A stretch of 64,000 nucleotides of DNA, from positions 11,922,001-11,986,000 of the forward strand of contig OY987306.1 of NCBI GenBank assembly GCA_963920635.1, in the 5' to 3' direction. Both the position numbers and the translations under genes were made by a program. Positions 24,101 through 32,291 of this stretch are shown here, in pieces. Each line of letters starts with the position of its first letter. The first letter of the stretch is position 1. The notes below the pieces were generated by a model. The model saw only the letters and a list, made by a program, of their open reading frames with translations. It searched no databases and was not told the origin of the DNA. This DNA is from Pseudeuparius sepicola. Lineage: Eukaryota > Arthropoda > Insecta > Coleoptera > Anthribidae.

Positions 24101-27100
24101 CGATTTAAGTTTTTACGTTATATTATATACCTACATTTTGATACTACATTGTACTGCATTGTATTTGCAGGATGCATAATTTAAGTTTCGCTTTTTACAA
24201 TATAGCAACGTTACCGGGTAGATTTGCAGATCTTAAGGCTTTCATAATCCAGAGGAGATTTGACGTCGTTGGTCTCTGTGAGACACGACTATCAGAGTAC
24301 TATACAAATAAAATGCTGTATATTGAGGGATATAATCTGTTGAGGCATGATAGATCAACCAGGGGTGGTGGTATTGTTATTTATTTTAGGTCCAAACTCA
24401 AATGTCATATGATTCGTAGCACTCTAGAAACCTCATGTGAACAATTGTGGGTGAACATTGAAGTTGGACATATAAAGTGTGGATTTGGTACTGTTCACAG
24501 ACCACCCAACACTAACCTTGCCAATTTTTTCGACTCATTTGAGGAGGCTGTATCGGAGTGTGTAACATCATCTGATTACGTGATTCTTGGTGGTGATTTA
24601 AATATTAATGTACTTAAAGTCGATGACGGTATGACTAGTAAGCTTGGACAGATACTTGAATGCTTTGATTTGAAACAGATCATCGATACTCCTACACGTA
24701 TTACAAATAAATCGTCTACTCTAATTGATTTAATTATAGTATCCGAACAATGTACAAATTTTTCATGTGGTTCGGAGATGGTGTACAACTCATCAGATCA
24801 CTTACTAGTTTATTGTAGATTTGGTCAACAGACCCCCACATCTCAACCAATAAAGATTAAGTCAAGGTGCTTAGGAAATTTAGATAAAAATTTATTTACC
24901 CAACTTGTTAACGTCACTCCGTTTGAGAACATTATTCAAATACAAGATGTTAATTGAAAAGTGCACTAAATAATTTCATAAAGGAAATTTATGACATTTT
25001 AGCACCTATGAAAGAAATTATTATAAAAAAACGTAATCCACCATGGTTTACACCTATTATTAGACAATTAATTGTAATTAAAGATAAAGCTTTCAAAAAG
25101 TTTAAAAATAGCAGGTCTCCTCAGCACTGGGAATACTACAAACAAATTAAAAATTATATGACTAATGCAATCAGACAGGAGAAAAATGCGTATTTACACT
25201 TCTGTGTAGGAAATGGAAAACCTGGCGGGAAACAATTATGGAAGAAGTTGGATGAACTCGACATACATAGGCGCAGGCGTAGTTCAAGTAACTTATTACC
25301 TGATAGTCTTAACGATTCGAATAGAATAAATTCCTACTTTCTAGAAATCTTTAAAAACAGCCCAGCTGATGTAGATTTACTATATTTCTATAACTCCAAT
25401 GTAAGAGCTGCATTTGATTCTCAATTTGATTTCACGCTTGTTGATGATAAAGCTGTTAAGGAAACCTTGTTCTCCATAAAATCAAATTCTTCTGGATATG
25501 ATGATATCAATATTGAGATGATAACTAGATGTTGCCCCCGTATCATTCCCTTTCTGGTGCACATCATAAATACTTGTTTTCTTGAGTGTACTGTTCCCGG
25601 TACTTGGAAGTTAGGTAAGGTCATACCTGTTCCTAAAGTGGTGAATGCAAAAACTTTTGGTGATCTGCGCCCCATCACTATATTGCCAACTCTGTCGAAG
25701 GTTCTTGAGAAGATTATGGTTGGGCAGATTAAGCAGCATTTGACTAAATATAATATTTTTCCTAAGAGACAGTCAGGTTTCCGTAAAGGTTTCAGTTGTC
25801 AGTCTGCTATGCTTGATCTCATTGACGATATTCTGCAGTGCAGTGATGATGGCAAATCAACTGTTCTGGTTCTTTTGGATTACTCTAAGGCCTTCGACAG
25901 AATTAATCATAGTGTTATGATCAGTGTACTGCGCTATATAGGCTTCTCAAACGACGCAGTCAACCTGCTAGCTTCTTATTTGACTCAGAGAGAGCAATTT
26001 GTTGAGACTGACAAAGGACAATCTAATTCAACCGTGGTGTGTGGGGTACCTCAAGGGTCGATTCTGGGGCCCTTGCTATTTTGTATATATACCTGTGGCA
26101 TATTGGATTCCCTGGAACACTGCCAACCTTACATGTACGCAGATGATACCCAATTAAGATATTCCTTTTTACCGGAAGAAGTGAATATGGCGAATTCTAT
26201 TATTAATAAAGAACTTGAAACTCTCTTGAATAATTCTTCCAAATATATAGGGTGTTCCATTAAAAAAAAACATAAGTTACACTATACACGGTCCAATAGC
26301 GTCACAAAAAATTTTGTATTAGGGGGTGTCAATTTATAATGAACCACCCTGTACATGTAAGAGGGAGGACACTGAGGGATCTTCAGGTACCTACTTGATT
26401 TGTTGTACACCTACTGCAGAAAGCTGCAGTACCTAGTAAATATGTAGGTCCTGCATCAGTTCGTACTGTGTGGTCCTGCTCAAGTACTGTCGAGTTCTGC
26501 ATAAATACAGGGTCCTGCACATGTACTACAGAGTCCTGCCGGAGTATTTCAGATGTCCTGCATACAAATTTGTGCACCTACTTCAGAACCTGGTGATTCC
26601 TCGATGCCCACCAACCTGGAAATCCTGGACAAATTAGGGAATTGAAATAAGGGCCCTGGAAGTTAGGCAATTAGGTCAAAATAGAAAAGAAAACGGGGAA
26701 AGTCAGGGAATTTGAAAATGTAGGGGTTGTTCGTTTTTTTTTTCTACCTACGTCCTCAATATACAGAGGGTGTGTATTGGTGGAGGGCCACTCGAAATGT
26801 CCTAACGAATATGCACTTTTCGGAGAACTTTATTTTTGAAAGAAAAATTGCCTTTTTGATAGGCTAGGCTTGTGTCAAACCTACTCAGATATTTTTAAAA
26901 AACCCGAAAATTGTCTCTGAATAAAAATTGAATAAACAAATAAATTTAGTATAAAATTTGAAAAAGGAATATTTCAAAAACGGAATAAGATAATGACACA
27001 AACTTTTATATCATTTTATACCTTTTTCTTGCAGAGTGAAAAGATGCACTAAAATGATGGACCTGCAGGACTAAAAAGATATCCTCAAAAAAGTTACGAG

Positions 27101-30100
27101 TAAAAGCACGATCCAAAAACAGCGCAAGTGTCGCCTGTGAGATACGGCGAAATTGACATTTTCAGCTTATTCTCAAAACACAGCATTGCCAAATTTCAGT
27201 TAAACAGCTTGATTAGTTGAGATCTGACCCGTAGTTGTTAAGCTCAATCGTAATATTTTGACGTCCCCTACCTGCTCCTGTGAGATTGCCCCATACTTTC
27301 CGGGCACCCTGTAATATACCTTTCTTCAAGATTAAGATCCAAGATATATTTGTAAAGGTACAATAGTTTTAATTTGCCTATCGACTTTCGAACCAGCATC
27401 AAATCAGCAGTATAGAGGACAAACAAATTAGGCCCAAGTATGCTACCTTGAGGCATACCCCGATTAAGACTGAGGTACTCTGAAAAATGATTGCCCAATT
27501 GAATGGTTTATTGCAAGAAGTCCCTAAGCGACACTTTATCATTTTCAAGATATTTGAATTTTAATATTTCAATACTGCTGTGAATTCATATTAAGATAAA
27601 TAGTATGGTTTTATTGCTAGAGGCAAATACTCAGGGTCAACCTACATTTAAAGATGCACAGATAGAGCAAAAAATATGTATAGTTTTTTTATACAGGGTG
27701 GTCAAAAAACAACTTAGGGTCTTTTTGCCGCAAAAATGTGGTATATTTAACTTTGACAAACAAGAAGTAGTGTTACTTATAGGAAACTAAGCTTATTTGA
27801 ACGTTACTTATATTCTTCAAAATCTGATTGTGCCTCTTGATTATTCTCAAGTTCCGCAGCTTCCTGATCCAATAATTTATAGAATTCTCGGTCTTCTTCT
27901 TTTTCAATATGCTGCACCATCTGTAACTTATTTTCCTTTAACTTTAAGAACTTCTGATATGCCGTATTGGGAATTAGCTCCATGAAAAATCTTTGTTGGC
28001 CTACTTTGGTTTTCGTACGGTTTTGTCATTTATGATCTCATCTTTGGTATTGATGTCGAACTGAATGATGCAGACCTGCATTTTGATATTCCCGGTATAG
28101 AAGCTTTTAGCCTCGATAGATACATTTTTTTGAAGTCTAGGACTTTCAGTATCGGAATTTTGTCAGCATCAGAAGTGGAGTTTGTTTGCAAAGAGTGTTG
28201 CAAGCAAATAAGTTCAAACGGATTTTTGATCCTAGATGCTTTTATTAAATTTATGTAATAATTTGGATTGTCCACTTTTTCTGCCTTAACACGCTTCTTT
28301 TCTATCAAGGCAAATCGTCTATCAATGGGCATCATAGAATGGCCCGGCAGTGGATAAGTTATTACTATCTCCTGAACAACACAAACAGAATCTAAGTAGG
28401 TAAACAAGAACCGGTTTTATTATGAACATGGGGACTTATTCAAAACAAAGGCACTTTTTTACGAACATAGGGTCTTTTTGTACAAAATCATAGGTCAGTC
28501 GGTGCAGATACCTATTAAAATTATAATACTTCGGGACTTTATACAGCAAATCTGATGAGTGTAGTTGAAAGTTCGTACTTAGAATAGTAGATGGCGCCCG
28601 GCAGCACGATTTCACAATTTCATCACTTAGGGACTTCTTGCAATAAACCATTCAATTTGAATCGTTGGCTACGGTGTGCTAGGTAGTTGTAAAATATGCT
28701 ATAACGTCCTCACCAAAGCCAAAGTATTTTAATTTTTTGCACAAATTATCATGATCCAATGTGTCAAACGCCTTACTGATGTCTAGTAAAATAAGGCATG
28801 TGTTTAAGTTATTGTCAGTGACCCTAAAAATATCGTCCGAGACATGTAATAATGCCGAAGTTGTGCTGTATATACTCCTAAAACCTGACTGAGTAAAAGG
28901 AAGTATTTTTATTTTGTCGGGTAGTCAACAATTTGCTCAAACACAATCCTTTCAATAATTTTAGATGCTGTTGGCAGCAGGCTAATAGGCCTTTATTGTG
29001 ATAAATCTTGGGCTTCGCTAAATTTTGGTACGGTAACAACATCAGAGGCCTTCCAAACTGAAGGGAATACACCCCAAGTCAATACAAAATCGACAATATG
29101 TGTCCTGTAGACACTCAAATGCGGGAAAACCAACGACAACATTTTCAAACTTATACCATCAGCCCCCACCTCTTTTGATTTTATTTTACGGAACGCATTA
29201 TTAAAGATGTTAATATCGATTTTCGAAAGCCTAAATTGTGAATTGTTAACATCTTGGATATAATAATAATTGAAAACACTAAACCCACACATCAACATAA
29301 AAAATGACCCTTGGACAAGGAAAGAAACGAGAAGCAGACCGAATAATTGGCCGAATATTGGGCCAAGCTATTCGGCAAAGCCGAATAATGCTTTTATAAC
29401 TGGCTGGGATGCACCTGACATTTAAGTTGGCTAATAGTTGTTTTTAAACACACAAAAAACTGCTGAATATTTGGCCAATTTTTCAGCCTGCTCAATATTT
29501 GGTGCATCCCTACCATGTACCAGTACAATAATACTATCACAGACCTATAATATAGTTTCGCTACTATATAGGTCTGTGATACTATACAATTTTATTAGAA
29601 TTACCTAACCATTTTCATTGTGTGCCGAAATATGTAATTAATATAGCTTAATTTAATGTTACAGGCTCACAAAGCCTTAGCGACTTTTGAAAAATTATGT
29701 AAGGAGCAAGGCAAGCATTTTGCATTAATAACCCAAAATGTAGATGGTTTACATAAACGAGCAGGATCAGAAAATGTGATAGAACTTCATGGATGTTTAA
29801 ATAAAGTAATTTGTTCAAAATGCAGAAAAATAGAGGAAAATCTTGACAACCCAATATGTGAAGCACTTAGAAATCGGGGGTAGGTGCTATTTCAGTTCCT
29901 GTATTTCACAATTTACAGTGGAGATTTTATTTTCACAGAGATCCTACAGCCAATGAAATTGAGTTGCCAATAATAGAGAGAAAGGATTTGCCAAAATGCA
30001 AAACTTGTAATTCTTTGGTGCGTCCTTATATAATATGGTTTGGAGAAAGTTTAGATCCTGATGTTTTACATAAGTCTAGTAAAACCTTATAACACTTTAA

Positions 30101-30345
30101 AAATTATATACTTAACTAAATTTTGTGTTTTAGGGCAACTTATCGAATCATGTGATTTGTGTTTAGTAATTGGTACATCATCAGTAGTATACCCTGCTGC
30201 AATGTTTGCACCAATGGTAGCACAAAGGGGCAATCCTGTAGCTGAATTTAACTTGGATACTGCACCAGCTGATAATAGTTTCAGTTTTCATTTTTGTGGT
30301 CCTTGTGGAGAAACATTGCCTAAAGCGCTGAATATTGATGTGTAA
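11836..30345 (+). CDS. Sirt5: Mitochondrial NAD-dependent protein deacylase, sirtuin-5 type (4 exons)
   Basis: Join 11836-12174, 29665-29879, 29939-30078, 30134-30345 gives 301 aa, close to the ~310 aa of animal SIRT5. Sirtuin motifs in order: [15 protein letters not shown] (55-69, NAD binding), FYHYRR with Tyr99 and Arg102, ITQNVDGLH (134-143), catalytic His155 in ELHG, zinc ligands Cys163/Cys166 and Cys205/Cys208, then [16 protein letters not shown] and VAEFN. The Tyr-x-x-Arg pair is the class III signature that binds acidic acyl groups, so it should remove succinyl, malonyl or glutaryl groups from lysine. The basic, Ser/Thr-rich first ~30 residues fit a mitochondrial targeting peptide. The 11836 ATG is chosen because upstream in-frame sequence is not sirtuin-like. 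All junctions keep frame with GT/AG. Intron 1 is 17,490 bp of transposons. Confidence 0.95.
12229..12430. repeat. Two-copy tandem repeat, 100-bp period
   Basis: The string GTCTACCCAGCCACGGTTTG occurs at 12244 and again at 12344. Each is followed by CAATTTGGCAA and a TTCTAGCCACACT...ATATATT...CAGCCATGGT stretch. It is just inside the donor end of Sirt5 intron 1. The open frames over it are artefacts of the repeat. Confidence 0.8.
12476..12985. repeat. Satellite-like tandem array, 142-bp unit, about 3.6 copies
   Basis: AAGTCAGTGTCG begins units at 12476, 12617, 12759 and 12901. Each unit then has TTTTTTGCCAG, GGTTTGAATATAATAAAA, ATTCTACAAGAGAGACCAG and GTATCCAGGGTGATCTGA. The units differ by a few bases, so the array is not brand new. 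Long minus-strand frames through it repeat the same peptide in shifting frames, because 142 is not divisible by 3. They are not genes. Confidence 0.9.
13243..14885 (+). pseudogene. Decayed THAP-domain gene
   Basis: The candidate first exon, 13243-13314 ([20 protein letters not shown]), resembles the start of a C2CH THAP zinc finger, but the usual second Cys (AxGC) is Tyr. After a GTAAGT donor, a stretch from 13800 encodes [34 protein letters not shown], with the Cys-x2-His pair. A frame change then gives [12 protein letters not shown] before another GTAAGT. Near 14600-14885 a further exon-like stretch ends in [12 protein letters not shown] and [14 protein letters not shown], like the coiled coil after a THAP domain. 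Out-of-phase exons and stops show it is dead. It could derive from a host gene or a P-like transposase. Confidence 0.65.
14158..14316. mobile_element. Near-perfect hairpin MITE inside the THAP pseudogene
   Basis: The arms TTATAAATAATAAAGGATGT.../...CATCCTTTATTATTTATAA pair over at least 35 bp around TTTTAGTGG-ATATCA. Pairing extends outwards with mismatches through AAAGATTTTTATTACC/GGTATTAAAAATCTTT. Total length is about 160 bp. It encodes nothing and sits in what would be the second THAP intron. Confidence 0.75.
14990..17440. other. Intron stretch without a recognisable gene
   Basis: AT-rich sequence with scattered GTAGGTACCTA motifs. A pair GAATCGTCGTTGTGT / ACACAACGACGATT (about 15112 and 15246) is inverted. 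A short GC-rich island at 15400-15490 contains GGGCGGGCGGGC. Another GC-rich patch lies at 17040-17140. Open frames at 15326-15583 and 16829-17319 show no family resemblance and have biased composition, so I do not call them genes. Confidence 0.5.
17443..17512 (-). mobile_element. 3' tail fragment of a SINE/LINE with an (ATT)n end
   Basis: Read on the - strand it is GTTGCTTCTGGGGTACTC, a short variable part, GGAGTA-TGAGGGTGAGAATTATTATT. The same tail occurs on the + strand at about 53055-53121. The shared tail followed by ATT repeats marks a retroposon 3' end. Confidence 0.65.
17520..19560. other. Intron stretch without a recognisable gene
   Basis: It contains T-rich runs at 17745-17850 and a short inverted pair CCTGCCCC/GGGGCAGG around 18436-18470. 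The terminus-like string CCGCCACTG near 19446 could be one hAT end without a partner. I see no coding exon or RNA gene. Confidence 0.45.
19560..19625. mobile_element. Fragment of the 1286-type foldback arm
   Basis: ATTTTTAAAAACAAGCTTTTATTTA matches the arm stretch near 1306-1335. Only one arm segment is present, so it is a truncated copy. Confidence 0.5.
19890..20150 (-). pseudogene. MADF-domain remnant
   Basis: From the ATG at 20150 the - strand reads [20 protein letters not shown], then [10 protein letters not shown]. This fits the first helix and the LW-x(2)-x-HP motif of MADF (Myb/SANT-like adaptor) domains. A stop follows in this frame. Another frame from 20037 gives [15 protein letters not shown], the DAWxxIA motif that ends the domain. 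About 25-30 residues more than usual separate the halves and a frameshift lies between. It could come from a MADF-BESS type regulator or a Harbinger-associated protein. It lies in Sirt5 intron 1, antisense. Confidence 0.55.
20345..20440 (+). mobile_element. Unpaired hAT-like terminus
   Basis: CAGTGGCGCACCCAAGGGGA followed by a G-rich then CT-rich stretch resembles the common CAGTGGCGCACC ends of insect hAT elements. No inverted partner is found within a few kilobases, so only one end survives, or it is a chance match. Confidence 0.4.
20942..22457. mobile_element. Mariner-type element with very long inverted repeats (about 590 bp each)
   Basis: The left end TACAGAGAGAGTTTTTTTTC and right end AAAACTTGCTCTGTA are the tips of arms spanning about 20942-21530 and 21870-22457. 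The arms match through AGGTTAAATGGGGAAAGAAT, TTTTTGCTATTTCATCAGATC and TAGTTGGCTGTGGCCTTATC. TA flanks both tips, as expected for a TA target duplication. The central ~340 bp carry a decayed transposase end. The arms have diverged by scattered substitutions. Confidence 0.85.
21543..21885 (-). pseudogene. Mariner/Tc1-superfamily transposase, C-terminal fragment
   Basis: On the - strand: [13 protein letters not shown] (second catalytic Asp), [15 protein letters not shown] (third acidic position replaced by Asp of the LDFF block), then [20 protein letters not shown]. This matches the end of IS630-Tc1-mariner DDE/D transposases. The N-terminal half is missing. It fills the spacer between the long inverted repeats. 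Confidence 0.75.
22437..22735 (-). pseudogene. LINE ORF2 C-terminus
   Basis: The - strand reads [37 protein letters not shown] and [13 protein letters not shown]. The block KIYNKLPxxIKxxxSFKxFKxxxKxLL is the usual end of Jockey-like ORF2 proteins. The RT is not present next to it. It directly follows the mariner-type element. Confidence 0.7.
22736..23312. other. Unassigned stretch, probably including the LINE 5' UTR
   Basis: The last ~200 bp before 23313 are likely the 5' UTR of the LINE whose ORF1 starts there. The GC-richer part at 22750-22980 has no recognisable coding content. Confidence 0.35.
23313..24005 (+). CDS. LINE ORF1 protein (coiled coil, RNA-binding)
   Basis: A 230-residue open frame; initiation may instead be at Met14 (23352, [10 protein letters not shown]). 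A coiled-coil stretch (about residues 55-95) reads [20 protein letters not shown] then [12 protein letters not shown]. It is followed by [11 protein letters not shown] and an RRM-like region with CYRLGP, RPILLKF and [14 protein letters not shown]. The layout matches the ORF1 RNA chaperone of L1/Jockey-type elements, which packages element RNA. No stop interrupts it. The ORF2 downstream is broken, so autonomous movement is unlikely. Confidence 0.8.
   Translation: MRRYTFIVNKLYAMPFTKQQKHYTKSVIEECLNDCKFVDALAVKVANIVSDKMKDIVEALNNQVKHLENKLLETMAESAELRRKVDDLEQNSKLDSIRLYGVPETNTNTNNKLIDQVVSVFDKYFGVANLDIVSCYRLGPKNVKIKSRPILLKFSSVAQRNELFYNKRKLKGSKLVIVEDLTKSRYDLFNWVKEKVGKSNTWTKNGKIQVRIKDKNYIVNTAEDLEKLLD
24172..26245 (+). 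pseudogene. LINE ORF2: endonuclease and reverse transcriptase, frameshifted and truncated
   Basis: Frame 1 (24172-24957) is an AP-type endonuclease with [23 protein letters not shown] and [11 protein letters not shown], covering the catalytic Glu, Asp/Asn and Asp-His positions. A frameshift at about 24954 leads to frame 2, with the linker and [53 protein letters not shown] and YMYADDTQL. The RT stops after LLNNSSKY, where family D sequence begins at 26246. The thumb end, C-terminal domain and 3' UTR are lost. With ORF1 upstream this is a 3'-truncated element, opposite to the usual LINE truncation. Confidence 0.88.
26246..26356 (-). mobile_element. Family D terminal fragment (inverted, shortened)
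   Basis: It is the reverse complement of the 3389-3580 end with about 80 internal bases missing, and its tip AACCACCCTGTA is at the right. It fuses in frame to the LINE RT, giving a false C-terminal extension. Confidence 0.7.
26440..26575. repeat. Degenerate minisatellite, about 20-24 bp unit
   Basis: The phrase GTCCTGC or TCCTGC recurs about six times between 26448 and 26565. It is usually followed by an AAGTACT/ATGTACT-like segment and AGAG or AGTTC. Units differ strongly in length and sequence. Confidence 0.6.
26925..27225. mobile_element. Joined fragments of families D and B
   Basis: 26925-27010 is the reverse complement of the family D interior (about 3600-3700). From about 27030 the sequence instead follows family B in + orientation (GAAAAGATGCACTAAAATGA to CAGCTTGATTAG, as at 9125-9325). 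The junction is within ~20 bases. No terminal TACAGGG tips are present. Confidence 0.6.
27493..28655. mobile_element. DNA transposon with about 34-bp inverted ends, inserted in a LINE
   Basis: ATTGAATGGTTTATTGCAAG, continuing to AGTCCCTAAG, at the left (27496) is exactly inverted at the right end near 28620-28655. AATT lies outside both tips (CCCAATTGAATGG and CCATTCAATTTG) and may be a 4-bp target duplication. It cleanly interrupts the LINE reverse transcriptase, which fixes its borders. The - strand of its interior encodes decayed protein sequence. Confidence 0.75.
27785..28407 (-). pseudogene. Transposon-encoded protein remnant with a GHSxxPxDR motif
   Basis: Frame 28030-28407 reads [40 protein letters not shown], then [20 protein letters not shown]. 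The motif Gly-His-Ser-x2-Pro-x-Asp-Arg-x-Phe with a following Ile-Glu-Lys-Lys is common in a family of uncharacterised insect transposon proteins, which I recognise by pattern only. A frameshift leads to a 59-residue tail from a TTCATGGAG start ([20 protein letters not shown]... ending EEYK), rich in Glu and Lys. The His and Asp of the motif could belong to a nuclease fold; that is a guess. Confidence 0.5.
29331..29525. repeat. Repeat relic with GGCCGAATATT-type motifs
   Basis: ATTGGCCGAATATTGGGCC and GCCGAATAATGC on the left face GAATATTTGGCCAATTTT and a GGTGCATCCC on the right, with GGGATGCACCTGACATTTAA in the middle. The motif set suggests an old inverted-repeat transposon. Its borders cannot be set. 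Confidence 0.4.
29532..29582. repeat. Short hairpin upstream of Sirt5 exon 2
   Basis: ACTATCACAGACCTATA and TATAGGTCTGTGATACT pair over 17 bp with one mismatch around a 17-base loop. It ends about 80 bp before the exon 2 acceptor. Confidence 0.6.
29665..29879 (+). CDS. Sirt5: Sirt5 exon 2
   Basis: Acceptor TTACAG precedes AHKALATFE. It holds the ITQNVDGLH block, catalytic His155 and the first zinc cysteine pair. Donor GTAGGT at 29880 splits the Gly codon (two bases here, one in exon 3). Confidence 0.93.
29939..30078 (+). CDS. Sirt5: Sirt5 exon 3
   Basis: Acceptor TTCACAG. It encodes [10 protein letters not shown]..., the second zinc pair KCKTC and [19 protein letters not shown]. The intron before it is 59 bp. 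The donor at 30079 leaves one base of an Arg codon. Confidence 0.9.
30134..30345 (+). CDS. Sirt5: Sirt5 exon 4 (terminal)
   Basis: Acceptor GTTTTAG. It encodes [16 protein letters not shown]..., the VAEFN block and the C-terminal PKALNIDV, with the stop at 30343-30345. The intron before it is 55 bp. Confidence 0.93.
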
Positions 30346-30530
30346 AATACTTAAATTGGTACAAAAAGCATCAGAATGATAGGATGAATTCTTTAATTCG
30401 GCATGAATCCAGTGGTCAATGATGTCGAAATGAAAGTAATAATTTTTCGTTTGGAAACCTCTCTACAGCAATAATTATTTATTAATTAGTATTCATTATA
30501 TCCAAGGTACAGAAAAAAATAATAGATACA

Positions 30531-30536
30531 AATAAA
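30531..30536 (+). terminator. Candidate Sirt5 polyadenylation signal
   Basis: AATAAA lies 186 bp after the stop codon and is the first canonical signal I see downstream. No GT-rich element stands out. Confidence 0.45.
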
Positions 30537-30614
30537 AAATTAAATCAACTTCAATTTCTGCTCATGCTTTGGTTTTGGATTATCTTAGTGGAGTAATAAG
30601 TCAGTAACAGTAGT

Positions 30615-31470
30615 CAGTGGCACAACCAGGCTGGTTGACAATGTTGCTATTATTTTTGTGTAGAATTACTTAATAATAATATTATTAATAATAAAAGTGA
30701 GCAACGCTGTAAAACCTTAATTTGGAAATTAAACATTTAGGTATAGTCTTCGGCTTTTTTGAGAGAACAAACTAATTATCTAGCATATCATTCGGTTTGG
30801 AGTGATAAATACAGCACACCTATCTATACCTCGGTATACAGGGTCGTAGATACACTTTGTCGATGGGGGAAAGAAGTCCATGTTTTATTGTCAATTGCGC
30901 CGCAGGTGAAAATTTTCAAATTTTCTAGGTCAAACATTTTAAATAAACTAAAAATAATGAAGCAACCTAATATTAGCAAAAAATATTATGCAAGTCAACT
31001 GATTGTATTTTTTCTTTTTTAACTGTGGAACCATAATAATAATTTAACTATGCAGTAAATGTAAGAAGTAGGTACACTTTTTTCTTTTACATAAAAGCCC
31101 GAGAGAGAATTCCTTGAGTCATGTGTAAGTAAAAATATAAGTTAGTGCCTATATAAATTTATTGCCACATCCTATAAATTAACATGTCCTCTCACAGGGC
31201 CAAATATAGAATATAGATAGGAATCTACCTATAAAAATTTATTTCCTGGTGGGTTTATAATGATTATTATTATTATTATTTATAATGATTATTGACAGAT
31301 AATTTAACTGAGGCATAGAAAATTGTAAAGTTACCTACATCCCTACATGACCATGATATGTTTCCTTCCTCTGTAGCATTGTTTTATCTAGCACTGTTTA
31401 GTGCTTTTTTTCCTGGTTGGTACGAGCTCGGCTGCAACCTGGCAGCCCCCCCCCCCTCGTTGCGCCACTG
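30615..31470. mobile_element. Non-autonomous hAT element with perfect 8-bp target duplication
   Basis: The left terminus CAGTGGCACAACCAGG and the right terminus GTTGCGCCACTG form hAT-style inverted ends. ACAGTAGT stands at 30607-30614 and again at 31471-31478, an exact 8-bp duplication as hAT transposases make. The interior of 856 bp encodes no transposase and includes a CATT/TTATTATTATTATT microsatellite at 31260-31290 and a C-run near 31446. It lies just after the Sirt5 polyadenylation signal. Confidence 0.9.
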
Positions 31471-31478
31471 ACAGTAGT

Positions 31479-32291
31479 AATAAATTCAATATGATTATAT
31501 GATTACTTTTCCGTCTCTCTGCCACTTCCAAACATGCGCGAATCGGTTCATCCAAAATTCAGGGACCATAAGAAGTACTAAATTTTCAATTTTAAAACAA
31601 TTTTTAGTTTAAAATTTACTTGCTGTAAATTGACTTGCATATTTTTCCCACTTAGACATTGTGCAACATACCCTGTGTGCAATTAATGATCTGTTATACT
31701 GTTGTTAAATTTTACAAAACCAAAGCAAAAACCACAATAACATATTTACCCAGACACACGTCTATGGTGACCACGTCTTCCACCACTATTTTACATAAGT
31801 ATTCGGCTATTTAGAAATGAGCTCTAAAAACTGAGTTCTCAAAGTTGCATTTTTTTACCAGGATGACCCATTTATCTTTTTTCAATCTATTACATATGCA
31901 GGAAATTAAATGCAACAAACATAAATCGCCACATAAGCTACAATGTCAAATATGAGGTAAAATATTATACATTTTTCCCGATTGTTTTATTTTTAAAATT
32001 TTCAAGCTTTAATTGATCTTATTTTTCTTAAGACTTTTGTGACTCTTCACCTCTTCTTTTACTCAGCTGCCACTGAGCAAAAAATTTCATCCTATATTGT
32101 GTTTTATTTTTATAAAGCTAGTCACTGGTTATTAGATTGAAGCGCCATGATGTGACAAACTATACAAACAAAAAATGTGATGCACATTTTGTTAAACTGT
32201 GACATATATATCATCGATCAGCAATATGTTGCAGTCATTAAAGTGGTTAAATATTGAGTGGTTCATTGAAAGAGCGGATCATGTGTTAATA
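31479..32291. other. Intergenic stretch, nothing recognised
   Basis: AT-rich sequence without a coding frame, inverted repeat or RNA-gene signature that I can support. Confidence 0.5.

Larger units (their letters stand above)
27255..29325 (-). pseudogene. LINE ORF2 reverse transcriptase, split by a DNA transposon
   Basis: The N-terminal part is at 28660-29325: [20 protein letters not shown], then [18 protein letters not shown] and [20 protein letters not shown]. It continues in broken frames as [17 protein letters not shown]. The later motif [20 protein letters not shown] is at 27380-27490. Between them, 27493-28655 is a separate transposon. Several stops and frameshifts exist on both sides. 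It is antisense to Sirt5 within intron 1. Confidence 0.8.

Noticed and set aside
26246..26339. C-terminal extension of the LINE reverse transcriptase
   Set aside because: It is translated family D transposon sequence fused in frame, not part of the protein.
28548..28580. Plus-strand CTGATGAG...TTGAAAG as a hammerhead ribozyme
   Set aside because: No stem II can form between the core blocks and the C after GAAA is G.
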